The position numbers were made by a program, and so were the translations under genes. Shown piece after piece: positions 46,482 to 55,075 of a DNA stretch of 64,000 bases (position 1 is its first letter; each line of letters begins with the position of its first letter). The notes under the pieces are model-generated. The model was not told the origin of the DNA. It saw only the letters and a list, made by a program, of their open reading frames with translations, and searched no databases. The stretch is from Paraburkholderia lacunae. Its GTDB lineage: Bacteria; Pseudomonadota; Gammaproteobacteria; Burkholderiales; Burkholderiaceae. Where the stretch lies: contig NZ_QHKS01000007.1 in the NCBI RefSeq assembly GCF_003353175.1, positions 124,001 through 188,000 of the forward strand, written 5' to 3'.

Positions 46482-47492
46482 TCAGGCCGTGGCGGTCGGG
46501 CGCGTCAGCACCTGCGGGTTCACCGGTGTCGGCGGCTTGCCGGCCGATGCGCCGTGCCCCAGCGCGGCAATCAAATTGTCTGCGCAAAGCGCGGCCATCG
46601 CGCGCCGCGTGCTGACCGACGCGCTGCCGATATGCGGCGTCAATACCACATTCTTTTGCGCGAGAAGCGCCGGGCAGACAACCGGCTCGCCTTCGAACAC
46701 GTCCAGACCGGCCGCCGCGATGCTGCCTTCGTTGAGCGCCACCGCCAAGGCGGCATCGTCCACCACGCCGCCGCGTGCGATGTTGGTCAGTGTGGCCGAC
46801 GATTTCATCTGCTTGAGTTCCGCAGTGCCGATCGCGTGGTTCGAGCTGGCCGAGTAAGGCACCACGACGATCAGATGATCGGATTCGCGCAACAGCGTCT
46901 CCTTGTCGACATAGCGTGCCCGGCAGCCCTCCTCGACATCCGGCGCCAGTTGCGAACGATTGTGATAGATCACGCGCATGCCAAAACCGAATGCGCCGCG
47001 CCGCGCGATGGCCTGCCCGATACGTCCCATGCCGAGAATGCCGAGCGTCGAACCATGCACGTCGCTGCCGACGAACATGTCATAGCGCCCGGTCTTGGTC
47101 CATTCGCCGGCGCGCAGGAAGTGTTCCGACTCGGTGATGCGCCGTGCCGTTGCCATCATCAGCGCGAAGCCGAAGTCGGCGGTGGTATCCGTCAGGACGT
47201 CCGGCGTATTCGTCACCAGCACGCCACGCGCGGTACAGGCTTCTACGTCGACGTTGTTGTAGCCCACGCCGATGTTGCATACCGCCTTGAGTTGCGGGCA
47301 GGCGTCGAGCAAGGTCGCGTCGATCCGGTCGCTGCCGGCCGTCATGGCCCCCACCTTGCCTTGCAGCCGGGCAATCAGCTCCGGCTGCGTCCAGATCGTG
47401 TCTTCCGGGTTGTCGGTCACATCAAAGTTCGCGCGCAGGCGATCGACGATGTCCGGAAATGACGCACGGGTAACCAGTACCGATGCACGCAT
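46482..47492 (-). CDS. D-isomer 2-hydroxyacid dehydrogenase (2-ketogluconate reductase-like)
   Basis: 336 aa. NAD(P)-binding motif GILGMGRIGQAIARR (about 150-164), catalytic Arg in TNIARGGVVDD, Glu in GLDVFEGEP, and His in LTPHIGSAS. The pattern resembles GhrB/TkrA enzymes that reduce glyoxylate, hydroxypyruvate or 2-keto-D-gluconate. The neighbouring gluconate-type SDR favours a sugar-acid substrate. A 7-bp stem (CTCGCGC...GCGCGAG, 47525-47545) lies in the gap to the next gene upstream, with no T-tract. Confidence 0.85.
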   Translation of the reverse strand: MRASVLVTRASFPDIVDRLRANFDVTDNPEDTIWTQPELIARLQGKVGAMTAGSDRIDATLLDACPQLKAVCNIGVGYNNVDVEACTARGVLVTNTPDVLTDTTADFGFALMMATARRITESEHFLRAGEWTKTGRYDMFVGSDVHGSTLGILGMGRIGQAIARRGAFGFGMRVIYHNRSQLAPDVEEGCRARYVDKETLLRESDHLIVVVPYSASSNHAIGTAELKQMKSSATLTNIARGGVVDDAALAVALNEGSIAAAGLDVFEGEPVVCPALLAQKNVVLTPHIGSASVSTRRAMAALCADNLIAALGHGASAGKPPTPVNPQVLTRPTATA

Positions 47493-47690
47493 GGAAAACC
47501 TCCTTGTTGGGCTCGGGTGATGGTCTCGCGCGGCCGTTGCGCGAGAGTCGAAATGGGTTAGCCGAACGCGCCGACCTCGTGGGTCACCGCGGTCGAGATC
47601 TCACGAATGCAATGGAATAGCCGCGACATCGGTCAATGCGCGCTCATTCGCCGCCTGCCAAAGCAGCAAGATTCGAAGACATGCTCGCAC

Positions 47691-48449
47691 TTACTCGTTG
47701 TGATCGGCCGGATCGCGTTTGACCGTCGTCAGCCCGCCCGGCACCTGCAGCGTGGGCAGAATCTCCATATTGCTGATATTGACCGCGAGCGGTGCGGCAA
47801 TCGCAAAGGCGATGGCATCGGCAATATCGGACGGCAGCGGCAACTCGAAGCCATCGATAAACTTCTTGCGCGCTTCTTCGATATCGCCATGCACGTGGCC
47901 AAAGATATCGGTGGCGACGCGGCCCGGACAGATTTCCGTCACGCGCACACGCTTGCCGGTCGCATCCACTCGCAACTGGCGCGACAACGCATGGATGCCG
48001 GCCTTCGTCGCGTGATAGATGGAGTTGCCGTTGAAGTTGTAGATCGCCGCGATCGAACTGATGTTGACGATATGACCGCGATCGCGGGCAACCATGCCCG
48101 GCATGGTGAGCCGCACGATATGCAGAACGGCTTGCAGGTTCACTTCCACCTGCACATCGATGTCTTCGACGCCCGCGTCCAGTATCGAGCCTTTGCGCGA
48201 TACGCCGGCGTTGTTCACGACGATATCGAAAGGTACTTCCTGGGTGAGCTTCGTCACCGCCGCCAGATCGCACACGTCGATCGCGTGCGGGATGCAACCG
48301 GTTCGCTCCGCCAGCTCATTCAGACGATCCGTGTTGCGGGCGAGCGCATGCACTTCGAGTCCCTCACGGCAGAAGCGCTCGACGATCGCGGCGCCCATCC
48401 CGGTCGAAGCGCCCGTCACCAGCGCGGTCTTATAGTCTGAAAACGGCAT
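47691..48449 (-). CDS. Short-chain dehydrogenase, YdfG-like
   Basis: 252 aa. TGASTGMG nucleotide motif (about 12-19), NNAG (about 78-81), catalytic Ser in NISSIAAIYNFNG and YHATK. The segment after it (ICPGRVATDIFGHVHGD) resembles the YdfG group of NADP-dependent 3-hydroxy acid or serine dehydrogenases. It is preceded by the first copy of the shared NAC-type promoter unit (48516-48578). It may be co-transcribed with the hydroxyacid dehydrogenase 198 bp downstream. Confidence 0.88.
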   Translation of the reverse strand: MPFSDYKTALVTGASTGMGAAIVERFCREGLEVHALARNTDRLNELAERTGCIPHAIDVCDLAAVTKLTQEVPFDIVVNNAGVSRKGSILDAGVEDIDVQVEVNLQAVLHIVRLTMPGMVARDRGHIVNISSIAAIYNFNGNSIYHATKAGIHALSRQLRVDATGKRVRVTEICPGRVATDIFGHVHGDIEEARKKFIDGFELPLPSDIADAIAFAIAAPLAVNISNMEILPTLQVPGGLTTVKRDPADHNE

Positions 48450-48515
48450 GAATGACCTCTATCTATGGTTCTGAACTGTCGCCCTTTTCGAGGCGTGCGA
48501 TAAGCCTGCTACCAA

Positions 48516-48578
48516 TGTATACACCGTGAAAACGTGAGGCAAAGACGGATTGGCTTTGTAGCGATAAGACCGGCTTAT
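48516..48578 (-). promoter_or_regulatory. NAC-type promoter unit 1 (for the SDR gene at 48449)
   Basis: The operator ATAAGACCGGCTTAT (48564-48578, plus-strand reading) fits ATA-N9-TAT. Downstream towards the gene come 20 bp, the -35 TTTGCC (48543-48538), 16 bp, and the -10 TATACA (48521-48516). The predicted start of transcription is near 48510, about 60 bp before the SDR start codon. This is one of five units with identical spacing. Confidence 0.75.
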
Positions 48579-48630
48579 GGTTGAACTCAAGGCCGGCTGA
48601 GCGCCGCATGATTGCGGTCCGATGCGTCGC

Positions 48631-49398
48631 CTAGCGTACGAGCTTCGACACCGGCACGACCCGGCCGCCCGCCGCTTCGATCACGCCACGCACCGTGCGC
48701 GCGAGCTCGACAGCGCCGGGCGTATCGCCGTGCAGCAGGATCGACTGGACCGCGACCTTGAGCTTGTTGCCCGCGATCGTCGTGATCGTGCCTTCTTCGA
48801 GCAACTCCTTGACGCGTGCCAGGACGGCCGCGCGGTCCTTGATGACCGCGCCTTCCAGCTTGCGCGACACGAGCGCGCCCTGGTCGTCGTAGGCACGGTC
48901 GGCGAGAAACGTGTTCGCCGTGCGGATCCCGATGTGGTCGGCGGCCCGTTCGATTTCCGTGTTCGTCGAGACGCTGATGATCAGATCGCGATCGAATTCA
49001 GCGACCGCCCGCACCAGCGGCTCGGCCAGTTCATACGATGCTGCAGCCATGTTGCCCAGCGCGCCATGAAAGCTCATGTGCGTGACGCGATGTCCCGCCG
49101 CCTTGGCGATACCCGCAAGCGCGCCCATCTGATACACCACGTAATTCGCCAGTTCAAGCGGGTCCGCCTGAATCTGCCGCCGGCCGAAGCCCATCAGGTC
49201 GGGAAAGCCGACATGCGCGCCGACATCGATATTGCGCGCCAGTGCCATGCGCACCGTCCTGTCCATGATGACCGGGTCGCCCGCGTGATAGCCGCATGCG
49301 ACGTTGGCGGACGACACGATATCGAGCATCGCTTCGTCCTCGCCCATCCGATATGGCCCGAAGCCTTCGCCCAGGTCCGCGTTCAGGTCGATTTCCAC
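48631..49398 (-). CDS. pxpA: LamB/YcsF family protein, 5-oxoprolinase subunit A
   Basis: 255 aa. It opens MEIDLNADLGEGFGPYRMGEDEAMLDIVSSANVACGYHAGDP and contains GAHVGFPDLMGFGRR, the family metal or active-site blocks. PxpA with PxpB and PxpC forms an ATP-dependent 5-oxoprolinase in several bacteria. The GTG at 49398 is chosen because this is where the family begins and GGAG lies 8 bp upstream; an upstream TTG would add 13 atypical residues. It is the last gene of the acc/pxp operon. Confidence 0.88.
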   Translation of the reverse strand: MEIDLNADLGEGFGPYRMGEDEAMLDIVSSANVACGYHAGDPVIMDRTVRMALARNIDVGAHVGFPDLMGFGRRQIQADPLELANYVVYQMGALAGIAKAAGHRVTHMSFHGALGNMAAASYELAEPLVRAVAEFDRDLIISVSTNTEIERAADHIGIRTANTFLADRAYDDQGALVSRKLEGAVIKDRAAVLARVKELLEEGTITTIAGNKLKVAVQSILLHGDTPGAVELARTVRGVIEAAGGRVVPVSKLVR

Positions 49399-49483
49399 AA
49401 TCCACTCTCCATTCTTTAAGCGGTCTGTGCCGGGCAATCCGCAGCGGAGAACACCGGCTCAGCTTCTGTCTGTCGATATGCGT

Positions 49484-49951
49484 CTACGCCGACGGCGAGA
49501 GCTCGATCAATGGGGTTCCGTAACCGACCGTTGCTCCATGCGCGACGGATATCCGCATGACCACGCCATCCACTGGCGCGACCACCGGAACGCACAACTG
49601 CGCGATCTGCAGCAAGCCGACTATGTCGCCCAGTTTGACGTGAGCGCCCGCGCTGACTAACGGCGTTGAACGCGCCGGATGCGTGGTCAGAAAAATGCCT
49701 GCCGACTTCGCGGTGACGCTGAGGGCCTGCTCGTTCAGCGACGGTTCCGGCGCGCCCGCTCGTCCAGAGCGCGCTATAGGCGAATCCACCTGCGCCGACG
49801 CGTCCGCATCGGCCGCGCAAGACGCCTGCTCCATTGTCAAACGAACCGTCGCCCCGGGCTTGCTGATTTCGATGAACTCGATATCGGCCGCTGCCAGCCA
49901 CGACGTGATTTGCCGAAGCTCGCCGATATCCACTTCGATTTTTTGTGTCAT
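49484..49951 (-). CDS. Degenerate biotin carrier (AccB-like) lacking the biotinyl lysine
   Basis: 155 aa. The N-terminus (KIEVDIGELRQITSWLAAADIEFIEISKPGATVRLTM) and an Ala/Ser-rich linker match AccB, and the C-terminal half has the biotinyl/lipoyl beta fold. The invariant EAMKM is replaced by QIAQL, with Gln118 at the place of the biotinylated Lys. It therefore cannot be biotinylated at the normal site. It lies between pxpA and pxpC, whereas a normal AccB with EAMKM is the first gene of the operon. It may be a structural or adaptor subunit. Confidence 0.85.
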   Translation of the reverse strand: MTQKIEVDIGELRQITSWLAAADIEFIEISKPGATVRLTMEQASCAADADASAQVDSPIARSGRAGAPEPSLNEQALSVTAKSAGIFLTTHPARSTPLVSAGAHVKLGDIVGLLQIAQLCVPVVAPVDGVVMRISVAHGATVGYGTPLIELSPSA

Positions 49952-49954
49952 GTG

Positions 49955-50959
49955 TCAGTGTCGGGAAGGACGAAACAGCGCAACGAGATTGCGCACCTTG
50001 ACGAGATAGCTGTCCAGTTCTTCCAGTGCGGCGACGGCTTCCGCATACGTCGTCTGAACAAAGCGAATCTTCGTACCAATGCGCGCCTGCGCAAGTCGCC
50101 ACAAATCCGCTTCGATCACGGTGCCGATCTTCGGATAGCCGCCCGACGGCTGCGCATCCCGAAGCTGGATGATCGGCTGTCCGCTATGCGGCACCTGGAT
50201 CACACCCGGCACGATCCCATGCGAGCGCTTTTCGATCGTATGCGTCGCGATCAATGTCGGACCGGCGAGGCGATATCCGTAGCGATCGCTCTGCGGCGTC
50301 ACTTTCCACCCGTCGCGCCAGAACGCTTCGAGCGATTCCGGCTGGTAGCAGTCGTACTCCGCGGCGGGCAGCACGCGCACCACGGTTTCGCCTGCATCGG
50401 CTGCGGGAAGCGACAACGGAGCCGGCAACGAGTACTCGGGCGGCACGGTGCCGAATCCCGCGGCGAGCATCGGATCTTGCGGTGCGGTCTCGGCGAGGCC
50501 CACTGCCTTCACCACGTCGCCCTTCTGCAATTGACGACCGTTGTAGCCGCCGAACTCGCCGCGCAATTGCGTACTGCGCGAGCCGAGCACCACCGGTACG
50601 TCCACGCCGCCCGCGAGCGACAGGTAACAGCGTGTGCCGCTGGCCGGCACGCCGATCGTCAGCACGTCGCCCTGTTTCGCATGCACCGTCCACCACGGCA
50701 ACACGGGCCGCTCGCCCAACCGGGCCGAGCAATCGGCGCCGGTGATGGCGAACGCAAGATCTTCGAGGAAGCGCAGGCGAAAGGGAAACATCGGAATTTC
50801 GATGCCGGCCGCGTCGTCCGGATTGCCGAGCAGCAGATTGCCGACCGCGAGCGCCAACCGGTCCATCGCGCCGGCCGTTCCGACGCCGTAGCGCAGATAG
50901 CCTTCACGCCCCTGGTCCTGCACCGTCGCAAGCGCGGACGAAGACAAGATCTCGATCAT
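49955..50959 (-). CDS. pxpC: 5-oxoprolinase subunit C / carboxyltransferase-like (KipA family)
   Basis: 334 aa. COG1984 signatures: ATVQDQGREGYLRYGVGTAGAMDRLAL at the start, CYLSLAGGVDVPVVLGSRST, SDRYGYRLAGP, VPGVIQVPHSGQPIIQLRDAQPSGGYPKIG. The fold is the same as half of the carboxyltransferase part of urea carboxylase. The start overlaps the end of pxpB (ATGA), so both are coupled, as expected for a complex. Confidence 0.9.
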   Translation of the reverse strand: MIEILSSSALATVQDQGREGYLRYGVGTAGAMDRLALAVGNLLLGNPDDAAGIEIPMFPFRLRFLEDLAFAITGADCSARLGERPVLPWWTVHAKQGDVLTIGVPASGTRCYLSLAGGVDVPVVLGSRSTQLRGEFGGYNGRQLQKGDVVKAVGLAETAPQDPMLAAGFGTVPPEYSLPAPLSLPAADAGETVVRVLPAAEYDCYQPESLEAFWRDGWKVTPQSDRYGYRLAGPTLIATHTIEKRSHGIVPGVIQVPHSGQPIIQLRDAQPSGGYPKIGTVIEADLWRLAQARIGTKIRFVQTTYAEAVAALEELDSYLVKVRNLVALFRPSRH

Positions 50960-51714
50960 GGAACAATCCTCTCGACGCGAAAACGGATCATGTCGCCGGG
51001 CGCGAGCGTAGCCGGGTTCTCACGTGCCGGATCGAAGAACGACATCGACGTATGGCCGATGGTGTTCCAGCCGCTCGGTCCCGCCGATGCGGAGACCCCG
51101 GTCTGCACCCCGCCGATCGACACCGCGCCGCCAGGCAGCCCCAGCACCGGCACCTTGCGCCGCGGCGTGGCGATACGCGGGTCCATGCCGCCCAGATAGC
51201 AGTAACCCGGATGGCTGCCGAGCGCATAGACCGTATAGAGCGGCGCGCAGTGCAATTGCACGACCTCGTCGACAGACAACCCGGTGTGATTCACCACATC
51301 CTGCAGATGCGGCCCGAACTCGCCGCCGTATTGCACCGGCAACTCCACCACCTTCCCGTCGATCTGCAACTCGCTCGCCGCTGCCCACGCATCGCGCAAC
51401 GCAGCGCCGAGCGAGTCCGGATCCGCGGGTGGCGTGGCAAACGTCAGCATCAGATTGGTTACGCCCGGCACCGCTTCACGCACGCCCGGCCATGATTCCA
51501 CCTCGCGGGCGAGGGTCCAGATGCGGCGCTGCGCACGCAGATCGAGTGCGCCCGGCGCCTCGAACAGCATGGCCGTCGTACCCAGCATGCTGATGCAAAG
51601 CGGCTGCTCCGATTCATCCTGGTTCATTGCAAGAGCGGTCCTCTGTGAATCCGGACGTAACCGTTCGACTACGTCCGCATGCGCGATCGACGCATGCTCA
51701 ACGGTCAGCGTCAT
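50956..51714 (-). CDS. pxpB: 5-oxoprolinase subunit B / KipI family
   Basis: 252 aa. Family blocks include [73 protein letters not shown] and [11 protein letters not shown]. The first 45 residues are an unconserved extension. The ATG at 51714 overlaps the stop of accC (ATGA). In the 5-oxoprolinase complex PxpB and PxpC bind ATP and the product of PxpA. Confidence 0.9.
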   Translation of the reverse strand: MTLTVEHASIAHADVVERLRPDSQRTALAMNQDESEQPLCISMLGTTAMLFEAPGALDLRAQRRIWTLAREVESWPGVREAVPGVTNLMLTFATPPADPDSLGAALRDAWAAASELQIDGKVVELPVQYGGEFGPHLQDVVNHTGLSVDEVVQLHCAPLYTVYALGSHPGYCYLGGMDPRIATPRRKVPVLGLPGGAVSIGGVQTGVSASAGPSGWNTIGHTSMSFFDPARENPATLAPGDMIRFRVERIVP

Positions 51715-53063
51715 GTCTGTTTCCTCTTTGCGAGCCAACGCTCCAGATGATGAATATCGACCCCGCCCTCACCGAAGCCCTCGTCCTCGAGCATGGCCCG
51801 ATGCAATGGCACGTTGGTGCGAATGCCTTCGACGCGCATCTCCGAAAGCGCAAGACGCATGCGCGCCAGCGCCTCTTCACGGGTTGCGCCGTGGGTGATG
51901 ACCTTGGCGATCAGAGAATCGTAATACGGCGGCACGACAGCGCCGCCGCTCAAATGCGAGTCCACCCGTACACCGTTGCCGCCAGGCAGTTCCCAAACGG
52001 AAATCTTCCCCGGACAAGGGACGAATGTGAACGGGTCCTCGGCGTTGATCCGGCACTCCAGAGCATGGCCAAGCGTGCGAATGTCCGACTGACGAAGGGT
52101 CAACGCATGCCCTTGAGCGATCCGGATCTGTTCCTGCACGATGTCGATGCCCGACGTCATTTCCGTCACGGGATGCTCGACCTGCAGCCGCGTGTTCATT
52201 TCGATGAAATAGAACTGACCGTTCTCGAACAGAAATTCGAAGGTGCCCGCGCCGCGGTAATTCGTCTGCCGGCAGGCCTCGACGCAGCGCTCGCCCACTT
52301 GCCGGATCAGCTCGGGGGCGATGCCGGGCGCGGGCGCCTCTTCCAGCACCTTCTGATGGCGCCGTTGCAGCGAACAGTCGCGCGAACCGAGCCACAGGGC
52401 ATTGCCGTGCGTGTCGCACAAAACCTGAATTTCGACGTGACGCGGATGCTCGAGAAACTTCTCGACATAGAGCTCCGGCTTGCCGAAGGCTCGGCGTGCT
52501 TCTTCGCGCGTCACCGACACCGCATCGAGCAGCTGCTCAGGGCCCGGCACCACTCGCATCCCCCGCCCGCCGCCGCCGCCCGCGGCCTTGACGATCACCG
52601 GATAGCCGATCTCCTGCGCGACCCGCAGGATCTCCGCGGGGTCGTCCGGCAGACCGCCGTCCGGGCCCGGGACACAGGGCACACCGGCCGCGCGCATGGC
52701 CCGTTTGGCGGCGACCTTATCGCCCATCGTCCGGATGGAAGCGGGTTGGGGGCCGATGAAGGCCATACCGGCGGCCTCGACCTGCGCGGCAAAATCCGCG
52801 TTTTCCGAAAGAAAGCCATAACCGGGATGAATCGCCTGCGCGCCGCTCACGTGCGCCGCGAACAGGATCGCGGCCCGGTTCAGATAGCTCTGCCCCGGTG
52901 CAGCAGGACCAATGCACAGCGCTTCGTCGGCGAGCCGCACATACCGCGCATCGGCGTCGGCCTCGGAATGGACGGCGACGGTTTTAAGGCCTAGTTCACG
53001 ACAGGCGCGCTGGATTCGAAGCGCGATCTCGCCGCGGTTGGCAATCAGTACCTTGTTGAACAT
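51711..53063 (-). CDS. accC: Biotin carboxylase
   Basis: 450 aa. ATP-grasp enzyme with [37 protein letters not shown], the glycine-rich [41 protein letters not shown]. It carboxylates biotin on a carrier using ATP and bicarbonate. It is a paralogue dedicated to this operon, lying between accB (6 bp gap) and pxpB (coupled). Confidence 0.94.
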   Translation of the reverse strand: MFNKVLIANRGEIALRIQRACRELGLKTVAVHSEADADARYVRLADEALCIGPAAPGQSYLNRAAILFAAHVSGAQAIHPGYGFLSENADFAAQVEAAGMAFIGPQPASIRTMGDKVAAKRAMRAAGVPCVPGPDGGLPDDPAEILRVAQEIGYPVIVKAAGGGGGRGMRVVPGPEQLLDAVSVTREEARRAFGKPELYVEKFLEHPRHVEIQVLCDTHGNALWLGSRDCSLQRRHQKVLEEAPAPGIAPELIRQVGERCVEACRQTNYRGAGTFEFLFENGQFYFIEMNTRLQVEHPVTEMTSGIDIVQEQIRIAQGHALTLRQSDIRTLGHALECRINAEDPFTFVPCPGKISVWELPGGNGVRVDSHLSGGAVVPPYYDSLIAKVITHGATREEALARMRLALSEMRVEGIRTNVPLHRAMLEDEGFGEGGVDIHHLERWLAKRKQT

Positions 53064-53069
53064 GGTCGA

Positions 53070-53603
53070 TCAGCCGATCCGAAACAGCGGCTGTCCGGAT
53101 TCCACTTCGCTGCCCGGAGTCACGAGAATCTCCAGAACAGCGCCGCCGAACTCGGACTCGATCGCGTTGAACATCTTCATTGCCTCGATCGTGCAGAGCA
53201 CCTGCCCTTCTTCGATCGTGCCACCGGGATTCACGAATGGCGCCTCGCCGGGCGCCGGCGTCAGATGAACGACGCCGAACATGGGCGCACGAACGAGTTT
53301 CGGCTCATTTGCGGTTGCAGGGGGTGCGCGGGTTACGTCGACTGATTGCGCCGGCTCGGCGAGCGGCGCTTGAGTCGCTTGAGCCCCTTGCGTCCCTCGC
53401 GCCCCTCGAGCCCCTCGAGCCCCTCGAACGTCCGGGGCGGACGTCATAGCTACACCTTCATCGCTCGATGCCACATCGGCCCGTTTGCCGCGCCGTTTCG
53501 CCTTCACAAGCCTGACCCGATCCTCGCCCTCGATGACTTCGAGCTTGGCTAGCGGAGATTCCGCCAACAGGTCGATAAGCGCCTTAATCTTCTGGAGATC
53601 CAT
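53070..53603 (-). CDS. accB: Biotin carboxyl carrier protein
   Basis: 177 aa. An N-terminal AccB segment (MDLQKIKALIDLLAESPLAKLEV) is joined by a long linker (about 38-100) to a biotinyl domain with the canonical EAMKM; Lys143 is the biotin site. The linker contains a tract RGARGARGARGTQGAQ that is encoded by a 9-bp tandem repeat. It is the first gene of the six-gene operon and follows a NAC-type promoter unit. Confidence 0.93.
   Translation of the reverse strand: MDLQKIKALIDLLAESPLAKLEVIEGEDRVRLVKAKRRGKRADVASSDEGVAMTSAPDVRGARGARGARGTQGAQATQAPLAEPAQSVDVTRAPPATANEPKLVRAPMFGVVHLTPAPGEAPFVNPGGTIEEGQVLCTIEAMKMFNAIESEFGGAVLEILVTPGSEVESGQPLFRIG
53380..53430. repeat. 9-bp tandem repeat in the accB linker
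   Basis: Units of gcccctcga and close variants (cgtccctcg, gcgcccctc) are repeated about five times and encode RGARGARGA on the minus strand. The unit is a multiple of three, so copy number changes would keep the frame and alter the linker length. Confidence 0.8.
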
Positions 53604-53767
53604 CTTTGAGTCCGTGGCCGGTTGGACGCGCGCCGGTCGACTGGCGTGCGCGAAGCACCGCCGGGGCTGTTCGGCAACCAGATTCGATCTCCAGTTGTCT
53701 CGCCCGCGTGACGGCTAGCCTCGTCGCTCTGGCTCACTGCGAACCGGGCGATCGACGATGGACTCAA

Positions 53768-53830
53768 TGTATCCGGCGCATAAAATTTGCGCCAAGACGG
53801 TTTGGCTTTGTAGCGATAAGGCGCGCTTAT
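53768..53830 (-). promoter_or_regulatory. NAC-type promoter unit 2 (for the accB-pxpA operon)
   Basis: The operator ATAAGGCGCGCTTAT (53816-53830) overlaps the last codons of the LysR gene. Then come 20 bp, the -35 TTGGCG (53795-53790), 16 bp, and the -10 GATACA (53773-53768). The block between operator and -35 is almost the same as in unit 1. The predicted start of transcription is near 53761, about 160 bp before accB. Confidence 0.78.
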
Positions 53831-54753
53831 GTATCGGCGCCGGACTCGAAGCGCACGTCGAGCGCAAGGTCGCCTGCCAGCTCCAGCAGGATGTCCTTGA
53901 CGGCCGCGGCGGGCTCGGAAAGAGGCAAATGGTCGGACAGACAGACCGACAGCGGAATCTTGATAACGGGTGACACGATACGGCATTGCACGACGTCGCC
54001 CGCCCCGGCCACGACCCTTGCGGTGGAATCGGGCAGGATGGTCGCACCGATACCCGCGCTCACCGCAGCCGATAACGTCGACGCGGATTCGATTTCGGCC
54101 ACGACCTTGGGGATCATCTGCACGCGCGCGAATCCCTCGTCGACGTACTTGCGCAGATAGTTGTACGGACGCGGCAGCAGCAAAGGCACGTCGCGCAATT
54201 CAGTCACGCCGATCTGCTCCTGCGTAATCCCCATGCTGCGCGGCGCCACGAGGAACAGTTCCTCGTTCATCAGAAGCTGGAACGACAAGCCGTGTACGGG
54301 CTTATCGCCATACAGCACGGCCATGTCCATACGCCCGTTCATGATCAGCTCACTGAGCGTCGTGCCGAAATTCTCGTTGATGTAAAGCAGGATATCCGGA
54401 TGCCGGGCACGCACGGTACGCAACAGCGGCAAGGACAGTGCCGACGCTCCGGTGCCGGGCGCGAGCCCCACCGAGACCTGGCCTGACAGCGTCTGGCCGG
54501 CACTCTTCACGTCGGCCTGCGCCTGTTCGTATTGACGCAGGATCAGCTGGGCGTGGCGATACAGCGTCGCGCCCGCCTCGGTGACTGTCACACCCCGCTT
54601 GGTACGCACCAGCAACTGTTGCTGGAACTCGTCCTCGAGCGTGATCAACTGCTGGCTCAGCGCCGGCTGGGCGATATGAAGCACTTCGGCAGCCTGCGTC
54701 AGGCTGCCGATATCGACGATCTTCACGAAGTACTTCAAACGCCGCAGGTTCAC
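53827..54753 (-). CDS. nac: LysR-family regulator, Nac-like
   Basis: 308 aa. The start MNLRRLKYFVKIVDIGSLTQAAEVLHIAQPALSQQLITLEDEF..LLVRTKRGVT.TEAG is strongly Nac/Cbl-like. The rest (about 90-300) is a LysR effector-binding domain. The NAC protein of enteric bacteria binds ATA-N9-TAT, and five such sites in fixed register surround this gene. GTG at 54753 is preferred because related proteins start at MNLRRL; another GTG lies nine bases upstream. It is divergent from the aminotransferase gene and upstream of the accB operon. The effector is unknown. Confidence 0.88.
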   Translation of the reverse strand: MNLRRLKYFVKIVDIGSLTQAAEVLHIAQPALSQQLITLEDEFQQQLLVRTKRGVTVTEAGATLYRHAQLILRQYEQAQADVKSAGQTLSGQVSVGLAPGTGASALSLPLLRTVRARHPDILLYINENFGTTLSELIMNGRMDMAVLYGDKPVHGLSFQLLMNEELFLVAPRSMGITQEQIGVTELRDVPLLLPRPYNYLRKYVDEGFARVQMIPKVVAEIESASTLSAAVSAGIGATILPDSTARVVAGAGDVVQCRIVSPVIKIPLSVCLSDHLPLSEPAAAVKDILLELAGDLALDVRFESGADT

Positions 54754-54909
54754 GGTAGTCACGTCTAGACGTTAAGGGATGGCGACAATGATAGGGCAAG
54801 CGCCGCCCGGCGCACAGTGCTTAAAAAAACCTCGTGCCCGCTCGGGCCGCGCCAAAAACGCGGCCTGTCAGCGTATTCCCGCTTGGACCTGGGCCAGTCA
54901 AGCCGGAAG

Positions 54910-54965
54910 CGCACGCAGAAATGCACGCAGCAATGCACGTAGAAGCGCACGTAGAAGCGCGCGCA
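54910..54965. repeat. 12-bp degenerate tandem repeat
   Basis: Successive units gcacgcagaaat, gcacgcagcaat, gcacgtagaagc and gcacgtagaagc lie directly upstream of promoter unit 3. They are not part of a gene. They may be slippage products or spaced binding sites. Confidence 0.7.
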
Positions 54966-54977
54966 CGTCGTCGCGTC

Positions 54978-55040
54978 ATAAGTGGATGTTATTGCGCCAG
55001 CGGAAAGTCATCTTGGCTTGAACTTTTTCGCGCGCTTAAT
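54978..55040 (+). promoter_or_regulatory. NAC-type promoter unit 3 (for the aminotransferase gene)
   Basis: Operator ATAAGTGGATGTTAT (54978-54992), 20 bp, -35 TTGGCT (55013-55018), 16 bp, -10 CTTAAT (55035-55040). The predicted start of transcription is near 55047, about 30 bp before the GTG start. The orientation is opposite to units 1, 2 and 5. Confidence 0.75.
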
Positions 55041-55075
55041 GTGAAGGCTCGTCAAATGCCGTTCAGGAGTCAAGT

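Larger units (their letters stand above)
54754..55075. other. 322-bp divergent region between the LysR and aminotransferase genes
   Basis: It contains a 12-bp tandem repeat (54910-54965) and NAC-type promoter unit 3 facing the aminotransferase. The LysR promoter must also lie here; no copy of the operator faces it. Confidence 0.7.

Noticed and set aside
46146..47690. Possible further copies of the ATA-N9-TAT promoter unit before the ABC transporter and the hydroxyacid dehydrogenase
   Set aside because: Read on the minus strand by eye; no site with the required spacing was found.
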